Shown: in pieces, positions 13,035 to 22,345 of the stretch
How positions within the stretch are numbered: the stretch's first letter is position 1
Layout: each line of letters opens with the position of its first letter
Origin: Polytrichum commune
Taxonomy: Eukaryota; Streptophyta; Polytrichopsida; Polytrichales; Polytrichaceae
DNA length: 64,000 nt
Direction of reading: 5' to 3'
Assembly: GCA_950295325.1 (NCBI GenBank)
Contig: OX485803.1
Span: 13,204,001 to 13,268,000, forward strand
Position numbers and translations under genes: made by a program
The notes under the pieces: model-generated
The model's database searches: none
The model's input: the letters and a program-made list of their open reading frames with translations, nothing else
What the model was told of the DNA's origin: nothing

Positions 13035-13370
13035 AATATAGACACAAACTCGTTTTTTACTGAAACTGTAGAGGTCCAATTGTAGATATTGTGTCAAGAA
13101 ATCCGGGCCTTATAGATTTACAATGTTGCAATTACAATTTACTGTCACTTACTAAGTGGATTTTCATCTAGATTTTGATCATCCGTGACAATATTTCATT
13201 ACAAAATATTAGGATACATAATATACCATCTACTAGAAGTGGATGAACTAAAAGTAAGTCAGGATGACAATACTTGTGAACTCATTCATGAGAAGTATCA
13301 TTGGAAAAGCTACCACAATGATATAAAATACCATATCACACTAAATACAATATATAGTGTAGTGTGTCTT
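13035..13370 (-). mobile_element. TTTAGTG-family element, copy A
   Basis: Read on the minus strand, this follows the order of copies B (19018), C (25970) and D (60888). It has a terminal CACTAAATA-type motif, a segment about TGAATGAGTTCACAAG, a GTCACGGATGATCAAAATCTAGATGAA segment (split here across bases), CACTTAGTAAGTGAC, then CAACATTG. Terminal CACTAAATAC and TATAGTGTAG motifs lie at 13339-13366. No coding capacity was found. Confidence 0.65.
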
Positions 13371-13689
13371 CAGATTTCTTTCAAACCTAGACACATGTGG
13401 TAAAGGTCATCACAAGTGTTGCACATTTGAAGAAGAGAAAAAGCTTTGAAATTCAAAATTTGTCCCAAAAATATGTTACCCACATTCCACCTTAATGCAT
13501 ATTAAAAAAAAGGTAGCCAAAGAATTACATGCTAAATTGATTATCAAACTCACCACAATGGTAATTATCTAAATATATACATTGATAAGAGTGTGAGCTC
13601 CCCTAATACTAGCAATGACTAATTCCATTGTTAGGTAGCAGTGTATATGTTTGACAAAGGTTTTGCAAGTTTTTCTCTTTTGACACGCA

Positions 13690-13812
13690 AAAACTTGCAC
13701 AAAAAAAAAATGCACATCAATTGACACGCACAATCTAGAAATTGACATGTACTGTGACTTGTGAAGAAAAAAACCACACGTCAATTGACACACTAGAAAT
13801 TGAAATGACACG
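13690..13812. repeat. Short degenerate repeat of TCAATTGACAC units
   Basis: Segments containing TCAATTGACACGCACAATC and TCAATTGACACACTAGAAAT repeat about 70 bp apart. A related TCAATTGACA motif recurs near 14965. The function is unknown, and the repeat may be transposon subterminal sequence. Confidence 0.5.
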
Positions 13813-14285
13813 TATTACTTGAGTACTATAAAGTGTAGCTCAAGTATCCGGAAAACATAACCCATAACAGGAGGAGAACTTCCTACAGTCACTCACATAC
13901 TTAAGTTCAACTTTGCTCTTGCAATTTCCTTTGTAACCGGGAGCTAAGATGGTGATCGGAGAGCGAGACTAACTAGGAACATGGCGAGGCAAATGTTTGT
14001 ATCACCGTGGTGCTTGCACATCCTCCACTCCATATGAGTTTTTTCTTGCTTCCAACCAATGTGAGTTTTTCTTGCTTTCAACCAAAGTTGTTTTGAGCAA
14101 TTCCCTTTGAATCGCAAAGCTCCCTTGTTGAAAGCATTTGAATCCCTTTGAGCTTTCTTGGAGCAGGAGAGGCTTCTTACTGCAAAAATGACGCAGAAGT
14201 GGCACGAAGATCATCACCTGCTTTCGGTTAGGATTGATTGTAGCGCACTTTGTTCCAGAGTGAATTGTTATGTTGGGATAATTAA

Positions 14286-14650
14286 CTTGTAATCATGAAG
14301 TTGTGATTGTGTGGTTGCTTTCCACTTCCCCTGCCTCTCTGGAAACACCTGGAACCAATTAATTCCCAACGATAATCAATATTCCTTCTTGTAACAACCT
14401 TTTGTTGGCCAGCGCACTAGAAGTGTTTCTATATTTCACAATTCCAATTCAGAGACCTAGATCAGACCTCACCAATTGAACAACTTCTTTTTCTTTTTCT
14501 TTACCACTAAAGGATATCGGTTGATATTGATTGTTCAACAGATAGGTAGATAGATAAATAGATACATTCAACTAGAATCAAGCAAAGGGAGGAGCATACG
14601 TAATTGTGAGCCTCAGAGCCTCCGTACTGAAGTGCAAGAGAGTCACCCAT
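14286..14650 (-). pseudogene. SAC-domain phosphoinositide phosphatase fragment (two exons and intron)
   Basis: Minus-strand bases 14650-14600 encode MGDSLALQYGGSEAHNY. They are followed by a GTATGC donor, a 251-bp intron and a TTCCAG acceptor, then 14348-14304 encodes VFPERQGKWKATTQS in phase. Joined, this closely resembles the segment of plant SAC phosphoinositide phosphatases that lies after the CX5R catalytic loop. Upstream (no Leu-Asp-Ser-Pro segment or catalytic motif) and downstream (QLHDYK, then a stop instead of the usual Arg-Tyr-Tyr segment) the similarity ends abruptly. I therefore read it as a captured or leftover gene fragment, not a gene. The intron contains a GATA microsatellite at 14541-14566. 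Confidence 0.7.
14541..14566. repeat. (GATA)n-like microsatellite
   Basis: Imperfect GATA/GATAAATA repeats within the intron of the SAC fragment. Confidence 0.8.
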
Positions 14651-15284
14651 GTTGATCACCTTTGAGAGTTTTTGTCTGTTGCTTTTGGCGGAGAGATAGC
14701 AGAGTCTGGCTGCAAATTCAGAAGCAAAAAGTGGAGAAAGACGCCTAAATTCAAGGCTCTTGACTTCTTTCTGTATGTCGTGCATTTCTCTCTAATCACA
14801 TTGCATAAGTGGAGAAACATGCGAAACCGAAGGATACTTACGCTCGAATGATAGTTTTTTTTTTTTGGTTACAAATCAAGTTTGTTTTTTATTATTCAAA
14901 ATATTAGTTTTCTAAAATATTGTGTAAGCCAAAAATTGAGGTGACATTTTGGAATAAAATGTAGATGTCAATTGACATTCATTTTTTTTTTTAAAAACGT
15001 CATGTGACACTTTGGATTTGAGGTTGAACGTCACATGAAATTTGTCAAACATACACACTGTTAGGTAGGTGAAGTTGGGTAGCTAAGTGTGTGGCAAAAT
15101 CAGGCAGCAATATCCATCTTTAAAATAAACATGTGGGGCAAACATTCACATGCCCAGGTTTGAAATGATGGTAGATACCATTCCTACTACATTGGTGCAT
15201 TACTTGGTTGAGACTCCACTAGTCATCCCGACTTGCCCCCTTCCAAGGGTTTGTTGTTGCGTTTGTTGTGACCTATGTATGTTA

Positions 15285-15755
15285 GGGCAAGCCCAGTCGC
15301 CCTGCACCTGCATTTGCATCTGCTCTTTATCATCCGTTATGCGGATGCAAATGCAGGTGCAGGCCCCAATGGTCCCGCATAACTATAACCTTGGATGAAA
15401 AACTTTGCAGGGTGGGACGCCCTCCCTGCATAACATCAACTTATGCAGGGAGGTTGCTATCAGTATAAGTTAAACATCATTATGAAACCTCGCCATATTA
15501 GACAAGGTGTCTGAATGAAGTCTGCAGGCCTTTCGTAGCTACAGGGGTAGATAGGGTTTAGTAATTCTCCGCTTGAAACTGATTGCGAAGTACCTTTCGT
15601 AGGTACAGGGATAGATAGGCCTAAGTACATGAATGCATGCCCACAAAGTTCGGCATGAGTGGCAGACTCACCTACATTTGCATCTGCAAACCTGACAGAG
15701 GCCACTTTCTGTTTCCGGATGCGGATGCAGATGCAAGCAGTGATTGGGCTTGCTC
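15285..15755. mobile_element. Tourist/PIF-Harbinger-like MITE, 471 bp
   Basis: The left end reads GGGCAAGCCCAGTCGCC and the reverse complement of the right end reads GAGCAAGCCCAATCACTGC. Both ends are flanked by TTA (15282-15284 and 15756-15758), the usual PIF/Harbinger target duplication. Internally there are GC-rich hairpins built on GCATTTGCATCTGC-type sequence (15305-15361 and about 15675-15737). There is also a 63-bp-spaced direct repeat with CCTTTCGTAGSTACAGG at 15529 and 15592. No transposase frame is present, so it is non-autonomous. Confidence 0.85.
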
Positions 15756-15758
15756 TTA

Positions 15759-17000
15759 GGAATACCAAATATGCCATGCTTACAAGTTCCTTTGGAAGGC
15801 ATTTATGACCCTGGAGTGCTTAAGCCTTAGCATATGCCACCCTAGGGGATTGCATAGACCACTTAGTGTTAACCCTGTCTCATCTAGAGATAAGCTTATT
15901 TTAGCTATTCACCCTAGCTTGCGTAGTGTCTAGCCTCCAACTTTCTTGAGATGACCCATAATACTTAGGGCAACTAAAAAAAAATTGGGCCGCATGTCAA
16001 ATTTATGGAATCCTAAAATTATAATTTTCAAAGATTATCGTTCCATGGTGATTAGAATGTCTCCTTGGGTCATCAAATTTGACCCCCCCCCCCCCATGCA
16101 CAACATCTATAGGAAAGGGATCATATGCATTGCCACGTTTGTGATTGACGTTGTCATTGAACAAACACTTGGTTTGTGATAGACAAAGGATGGGTATTCT
16201 AGTGGCACTAGAAGAGTTGAAGAATCAATTACCACTACTAGCAATCTAGCAACAAGTCATACTATGAAAAAAAGGTCAACCACAAAGAACTCCAATATCA
16301 TCTACATTTGTAGCAACTATATCAACTTATGCTCGAGGGATGGATTCTTCATTAGAAATCTAAATTACCAACGTGGGTGACTATGAAATTAAAACTCCTA
16401 TGTACAAGAAAGTCATAAAGAAAAGCATATGTATATGTACTAAAATTAGCCTAGAAAATGGACTCGTGTATTTATACTAAGCTTTTCAGTTTAATGTGAT
16501 AAATGCCTTCACTACATACACAATTTATACATCATGAAATAAATAGGCGTTTGTTAAATAAACATTCCACTTTCACTTTCCAATGAGAAAGTCATTGAAC
16601 ATTTTTATAATTGTAGGATATAATTCATAACAATTTGACCCAAAAACACATGTTATATTGCTATTAAGGTAAATCGGATGAAACTAGCACAACTATTGTT
16701 AATTTCTTCTTCAAAACTAAGGGCTCCCTTTTATACATCTAAAGTACCTGGACTTCAAGATAACATTTTTTAATATATATTATTTGCATTAATACCTCAA
16801 ATAACACCCCTCCCTACACTCACATTAGTTTGTACGTGCTATAAAGAGTCTACCACCCAAGTGCATTAGATTGCATTAAATGTAATTAAAACCTAGCTTT
16901 ATAAATTTGTATTCAAGTTGTGTGTCCGAGGCAAGTAGCATCTTTCCCAAACTCTACCAAACACTTCAGTTTAAGGTCTACATATGACATGGCTCTAGAA
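15759..17000. other. Intergenic sequence upstream of the Dof-like gene
   Basis: No gene was recognised. The stretch includes a run of 13 C at 16083-16095. It becomes promoter-like (A/T-rich with AAAG motifs) from about 16990. Confidence 0.5.
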
Positions 17001-17030
17001 AAAGGTAAAAGTCAAAAAAGTAAAAGTGAT
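17001..17030 (+). promoter_or_regulatory. AAAG-rich cluster, possible Dof sites
   Basis: Three AAAG cores, in contexts GGTAAAAGTC, AAAAAGT and GTAAAAGTG, lie about 120-145 bp upstream of the Dof-like ATG. A mirrored CACTTTACTTTTAC lies at about 17057-17072. AAAG is the known Dof-binding core, so autoregulation is possible but untested. The motif is short and common in AT-rich DNA. Confidence 0.35.
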
Positions 17031-17083
17031 GTCAAAATCTAAATTACTTTAGACTTCACACTTTACTTTTACTATTATTACTC

Positions 17084-17091
17084 TATATAAA
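17084..17091 (+). promoter_or_regulatory. TATA box of the Dof-like gene
   Basis: TATATAAA sits 55 bp upstream of the ATG at 17146, which would allow a transcription start near 17115 and a short leader. Confidence 0.6.
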
Positions 17092-17145
17092 GGCTTTGGT
17101 TGAAGTAATTGTTCAAATTGTACATAATTTTTTTAGTCCGGAGTC

Positions 17146-17793
17146 ATGCCAATGGATGGTGAGCAAAAGAAGAAGAGGTTTGCCATTGAACCCAATGAGT
17201 GGTTAGGAGTAGATAAAATTTGTCCACGTTGCCAGTCGACTAGGTACAAGTTCAAGTATCTGAACAATCGCAAACGTGACCAACCTCGTTATTTGTGTTT
17301 AGACTGTAAAAAGTTTTATGGGTTGCATGTGCAAAAGGGAGCAAGGAGGCCACACCCAGGAGGCTACACAAAGCGTAAGATCAAGATTGACATGCTCAAA
17401 AACTTGTGTCCAATCTCTGGGTGTGGAGGAAATGGTTTCAAGCACATGCTCCCAAATGGTGAGCCTAGTGACAAACCAACAACATCTAAATGTTTGGCAC
17501 GTGGAATTGATCGTCATGCCATCTTGCCAAATCAACATACTCAACAACTACGAGAAGATCATCATGCAACACCATATCAAAACCTCATGAACTACTCAGA
17601 GGTATTTGATCAAATGGCGACTTTTAATGGACCAACATTAATTGAAGAGCCCAACATTTCTTTGGACGTAATAGAGGATCATCGCCACAATGTTGACCTC
17701 GAGAAGGAGAATTTGATGAATGTCTTCGATTATGCATATGATCAATTAGGAGATTTTCTTGAAGAGCCAAAAAAATCTCCCAAATATTTGTGA
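17146..17793 (+). CDS. Divergent Dof-like zinc-finger protein, 215 aa
   Basis: The protein is likely a nuclear DNA-binding protein. Residues 26-54 give the exact Dof spacing CX2CX21CX2C (C26, C29, C51, C54). Dof-typical residues are also present: CPRC, KF-Y-NN at 35-41, and QPRYLC. The second half of the domain departs from the classical form. After C54 it reads KKFYG instead of the usual RRYW, and a GARRPHPGGYTKRK stretch replaces the usual GGALRNVPVGGG segment. A second Cys/His-bearing stretch (C88, C93, H100, C116) follows, then an acidic tail. The start is the first ATG after a well-placed TATA box, and the gene has a single exon. The 3' end may be frameshifted at a run of seven A (17769-17775): with one A fewer the frame would run on to a TAA near 17845 and add SSQPFEDVPNFTEF-like acidic sequence. 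DNA binding by this variant is uncertain. Confidence 0.75.
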   Translation: MPMDGEQKKKRFAIEPNEWLGVDKICPRCQSTRYKFKYLNNRKRDQPRYLCLDCKKFYGLHVQKGARRPHPGGYTKRKIKIDMLKNLCPISGCGGNGFKHMLPNGEPSDKPTTSKCLARGIDRHAILPNQHTQQLREDHHATPYQNLMNYSEVFDQMATFNGPTLIEEPNISLDVIEDHRHNVDLEKENLMNVFDYAYDQLGDFLEEPKKSPKYL

Positions 17794-18584
17794 GATTTCG
17801 AGCCAACCATTTGAAGATGTACCCAATTTCACAGAATTCACATAACAAAAGGAATGTATGGAGGGCATGGTAGAGGTTGAAGCCCATAGTACTATTGATT
17901 TTAGCAACAACAAATTGTAAAAATTTAGAGAGTATAAATTAGGTGTAAATAAATAGTTTAAGGACACGGTATAGGGTTCATGGTCATGATATTATTGATT
18001 ATAACAACTAATCATAACCCATTGAATATTCTAGAGTATGATAAGGATTTATATAGTTTTAGGGACATAGGAATATATGGCTCATGACGATAGAACTATG
18101 GATTTCAACAATTGCCAATTTGGTAGATTGGGCAAAGATGAAGATTTATCAAACATCATAGACAATGGTAACTAAAAAATGTAACCAAAGACTTCTAGAA
18201 CATGTGAGAGTGTACATGACATACATGTATTGACTATGCATGTTTCTATTAGTATACTTGTAGAAGTATGCGGTAATTCTATTAGTATGTATTGACTATG
18301 CATATTTTTATTGGTGATCATGTGTATGTCACTAAGATATGCGAGTATTAATCAATTCATTTTCTTGTTCTCCATCTTCTATCCATCAAATGCACGTTGT
18401 CAAGTGTGTGTTGCATTAGCAAATCCATGATGAAATATGAACAAAAATTAATTTGAAAATTTGATCCCCTTGATTTAGTTATGATGATCAGGAGTGCAAG
18501 GTTGTTCATTCCTTAACTAAATACATAGGTCTTTCCAATTGTGTTCAAACTTGACTGTAGAGTAGTTAGTAAAATTTGAAGATA
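17794..18584. other. Downstream region of the Dof-like gene
   Basis: It holds the possible frameshifted C-terminal extension up to about 17845, then AT-rich non-coding sequence with no recognisable gene. Confidence 0.45.
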
Positions 18585-18680
18585 TAGTCTACACTCTTTT
18601 AAACATGTGTCTTTGTGGTGTTTGTTCTTTAATCATCACTTAGCCACACATATCAATCAAATATAGGTGTTCAATTAAAA
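18585..18680 (-). repeat. Dispersed repeat family R3, reversed copy
   Basis: It contains TTTTAAACATGTGTCTTTGT, GGTGTTTGTTCTTTAATC and CAAATATAGGTGTTCAA, matching the reverse complement of the family and similar to 28130 and 45725. Confidence 0.6.
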
Positions 18681-18689
18681 AAAGTACGC

Positions 18690-18850
18690 ACATAACCATA
18701 ACATCACTCAATGACATGGCCCCTCAAAACATAACATTGAGATGTTGGGAGTTTAGTTTGAATTTGGGTCTCCTTGCGCAACATTTCGAGCATCTCTTTG
18801 TTATAATTTGAGGGCCCATGAAACGAGAGTTGTACGCTGAGTAATGTTAT
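18690..18850 (+). repeat. Dispersed repeat family R4, copy 1
   Basis: It shares TGACATGGCCCCTCAAAACA, CATTGAGATGTTGGGAG and ACATTTCGAGCATCT-like blocks with 22195-22345. The copies are diverged and non-coding. Confidence 0.65.
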
Positions 18851-19017
18851 GACACCGCATACCTTATGCGATCCTATGTAAGTTTTATTTGTTTTAGTTT
18901 TCATGTTCTCCAAATTTTACCAATTGGATTGACACTTGGTAAAGATAAGAATGGCAGTGACGAACTTAGATTTGAAATCATCATCAGTAAGTAGTCTTCA
19001 TATTTTAGGGCTAGTAC

Positions 19018-19362
19018 TGCAAGTACACTAAATAGTGTATTTTATGTCACTTTGTGAGCTTTTCAATTGACACTTCTCAACCCAATTTACTTTTTGTTCA
19101 CCCACTTTTGGTATATTCTGCATCCTAATACTTCTATGGTGGGTTCTTGTCATGGATGATTGAAATTTGGATGAATAATCACTTAGTAAGTGAGAGTAAC
19201 CGCAACATTGTCATAGTATAAGGACCAAATGTTTTTTTTACAAGGAATAACAAACTAAGTTAGGTTTACATTTAGTGTTAGTGGCACTACATGGGTGGTT
19301 TACAATTAGTATTGAGAAAGACAAATGAAATTGGTGACACTCAATACAATATTTAGTGTGGT
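19018..19362 (+). mobile_element. TTTAGTG-family element, copy B
   Basis: The left end reads GTACACTAAATAGTGTA and the right end ATATTTAGTGTGGTAC, giving inverted termini. Internal blocks include GTCATGGATGATTGAAATTT, CACTTAGTAAGTGAGAG, AACCGCAACATTGT and TTTACAATTAGTATTGAG. These recur in copies A, C, D and E. The element is about 345 bp and non-coding. Confidence 0.75.
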
Positions 19363-19634
19363 ACTTACTACCACATGCTTGACGAAGGCTAAGGTAGTAC
19401 ACCTAGAGTAGTACAATCCCATGTTGCAAAAATCTTGCCATGATATCCCCAAATAATGCTAGTCAATGTCAATTGTTGGGACTTGGATGTAGAGTAGCCT
19501 AGAGAGCACATACTAGCATTCACGAGAGACACAAGGCATGGGATATGATATCTTAGAGTGTGGGAGGGTTGTCACTCTTCCAAGTTATGATGGAGGAGTC
19601 TAAGGGCCGGTTTAATGAACGGGGTGAATGACCA

Positions 19635-20170
19635 CTACACCGTTTATGATATTTAGTGTCACGTACACTAAATTGCAAAGGGCCCAAAGTAGATGCCTAG
19701 AGGTCTAGAGCGTCATAGCCACTAACTGTCAATATGATTTCATTTGTCAACATGAGTAACTTCTTCATGTGATCAAATATTCACATTATGGTATTTAGAG
19801 TAGCACATTGGGACACGTTAGGAGATGAGGCCGCGTTTTAGTATGCAAGGGGAAGGTATTTTGGAGCGTACTAATGGCAAGTGTCAGGTGTTTACATTTT
19901 AGTATGCAAGAGGAAGATATTCTTGATCATACTAATGCCAAGTGTCATTTGTGTACACTTTAGTCATCTTGTAGACCATTATGTAACACACCTCATAACA
20001 CTTTTGAATATACTCATGCCAGGATATTAGAAAGTATACTTGAATGCCAAGTGTCATGAGATGACACTTATGGTCCAGTTGTTAATCATCAATGTAACCT
20101 AGCATTCACCTCAAAAAAAGGGTAAGTGACATTATTATGCATGTGACACTAAATATCATAAACGATGTAG
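19635..20170. mobile_element. 536-bp element with 28-bp terminal inverted repeats
   Basis: The ends at 19635-19662 and 20143-20170 are inverted repeats with one mismatch in 28 bp, containing CGTTTATGATATTTAGTG. The interior has two tandem units of about 62 bp (19834-19895 and 19896-19957) sharing TTTTAGTATGCAAG and CAAGTGTCA, and a looser third near 20030. No coding capacity was found. The TTTAGTG in the termini links it to the family at 13035, 19018 and 25970. Confidence 0.8.
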
Positions 20171-20189
20171 TTACAAATGAAGTGGATGA

Positions 20190-20355
20190 GTATAAGGAGT
20201 AGCCGTAGAAGTTCCAGACTTCAGGAAAATTACCCATCATTTTAGAGGAATCTATAGACTATATTTTCAAAATAATAAAGAGTAACCAAAAGATCACAAT
20301 ATGTAATCAATTGGACTTAGAAACACTGGAATTTGATCAATTATGCCCAAAAATC
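20190..20355 (+). repeat. Dispersed repeat family R1, copy 3
   Basis: It contains AGAAGTTCCAGACTTCAGG, CATTTTAGAGGAATCTATAG, AAAGATCACAATATGTAATC and GGACTTAGAAACACTGG. It directly follows a TTTAGTG terminus, the same arrangement (mirrored) as at 60690-60890 and 63385-63600. Confidence 0.7.
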
Positions 20356-20367
20356 TCTCTGGACATT

Positions 20368-20803
20368 GGACTAGTTCACATGGGGTCCCAAGTCTCAAGT
20401 CCCACTCATGTTAGCAAGTCCCAACATGGAGGCAAAGTCCCAACTTTTGAGCCTCAAGAAACCATTCAAATATGGTTCACATTCATTAAAGTAAGACTTT
20501 GATTATTTTAAGCAAAAAAATGTTGGGACATCATTTGAAGTTTGGGTCTAGCTTTTTTCTTGACCCAACTTTTAACACGATTTCCAAGTTTCAATTCCAA
20601 AAGTGTTGCCATGAAGGCATCCATGTCATACTTGGGACTTGGGACTTGGGACTTGGGACTTGGGACTTGGGACTTGGGACTTGGGACTTGGGACCCGTGT
20701 GAAGTGATAAGTCCCAACTTCCATGCTCTCGATGGTTGAAATTACAAGGATTGACCACAAGTTACTTGGGACTTAAACCTTGAGACCCCATGTGAACCGG
20801 CCC
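20368..20803. mobile_element. MITE carrying a heptanucleotide minisatellite
   Basis: The left end reads GGACTAGTTCACATGGGGTC and the reverse complement of the right end reads GGGCCGGTTCACATGGGGTC. The match continues through CTCAAG and GTCCCA motifs for about 37 bp. The right end is followed by TAA, but the left is preceded by ATT, so a PIF-type duplication is not cleanly preserved. The right terminus GGGCCGGTT resembles the Tourist-like element at 29493. The interior is rich in GTCCCAA/TTGGGAC motifs in both orientations. Confidence 0.7.
20631..20693. repeat. Heptamer minisatellite (CTTGGGA) x9
   Basis: Nine perfect tandem copies of a 7-bp unit. The long Gly-Thr-Trp-Asp-Leu frames over it on both strands are by-products of the repeat. 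The unit is not the plant telomere repeat TTTAGGG. Confidence 0.95.
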
Positions 20804-22194
20804 TAACCTAAACAACCCTTTAGTGTCACTATAGGGGATGAGCCTTGTCTCTTTCTTCCTCTTTCTAAGTTAAAATTTTATTTTATTATTATTCAAAACT
20901 GGAGGACTTACTCTACAGAAGTTGAATTAACTTTATTTTTTAAAATTTTCAATTACTTATGAATTTTCAATCTGTGGTTGTCTAAAACTCATTATTGAGG
21001 ATTCATACATGTATGCAATGATAAAACTTATAAAAAACCTCCTTTATATTACAAAGTATCGTCAACCAAGATCAAAGTGCAATTCCCATCAATTGGAAAA
21101 TACTTGATGACCATAACATTGTTTAACTCTCTCCATAACATTATCAAGCAATGTGCGTTCATTCAGGTGGGCCCCGAGAATACATTCATGGGATGTGCAG
21201 CTAGTGCAACTTAGTTTGTTTCACACACACATACACACCGATTTATACATTTATTCAATAAATTGCTCCTCCTTGAGGATGATCTTCAAATTAGGTGGGC
21301 CAAATCGTAGGTCCTTATACACATGACGATCCTCATCAAGACTCTACATGAATTTCAATTACAAACTAAAGGAGTCACGGAATAACCTAGCATGATTTGA
21401 GGGATTCCATCTGCACACCCGCATTCCGGGGGCATGAGAACAACCCGTGAAGGCAAATACTGATAATGCCATGGACTATTGAAAGGCCACTCATGAATGC
21501 TACCACCATTTCATATAGGTATTAGAAGGGAGGAAGATTAGTTTAAGATAGGTAGGTGTTGGTTTTGCGTGGCTTAGAATGAAGAGGGGAGATGAAGAAT
21601 ACACAATCTCCCAAAAGCAAAGAATAACTTCTCTATGATTACTTGTAAATAGAGCCCATCCTTCTAGAACATGGGTAATATCCTTTCAAAGAAAGTAAAA
21701 TATGTGTGCTTAACGAGTCAAGGACCTTAAATGGTCTCCAACACATGAGTACATATTCAAGTTGGAAATGTACACATCATGAATAAGATCCATTTAAGAA
21801 TATCGAAGTGAAGAAGATTTCAAACTCAAGAATGGCTCCAAAACTAGTAAGCTCAACTCTCATGTTCCTCTCACAAAATGTTGACGACCATGCACATACA
21901 TTGAAATATTGGAAGTGCCCACAATAATTTCACATGCCTTGTAAACTACGTCGACATATCCACCAATGAGACACATATTCGTTAATAAGTGCAAGTGGCC
22001 CAAATTACCAAGAACCTTGCATTCTTTGGAAATTTCTATGAATAGCTTAAGAGATTGGCTTGCTAGGCACATTATTTCCGGTGAAAGTGTTTTGGTGAAA
22101 TCATGTCAAAATCTAATTAGGAAAAATTGGATTCTACCTCCAAGTTCTTGCCTATCATAGTTTACTTCAATAAATTACTCCAACTTCTTGTCTC
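20804..22194. other. Gene-free stretch
   Basis: No gene or structured element was recognised. The composition is ordinary AT-rich intergenic. Confidence 0.45.
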
Positions 22195-22345
22195 ATCTTT
22201 GTCATAACATTATTTAGTGACATAGGCCCTCAAAATATAGCATTGAAATGTTGGGAGCTCAGTCTAAATCTAAGTCTTCTTACGTGAGTTTTTGAACATT
22301 TGTTATGTTATGAAAGCCCTAAACATAATGGCCTAAACCATTTGA
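22195..22345 (+). repeat. Dispersed repeat family R4, copy 2
   Basis: The block order GTGACATAGGCCCTCAAAA, CATTGAAATGTTGGGAG, AGTCTAAATC and TTTTTGAACATTTG matches 18690-18850. Confidence 0.65.

Noticed and set aside
20499-20739. Frames encoding repeated Gly-Thr-Trp-Asp-Leu on both strands
   Set aside because: They follow from the (CTTGGGA)9 array, since a heptamer keeps all frames open; no protein is expected.
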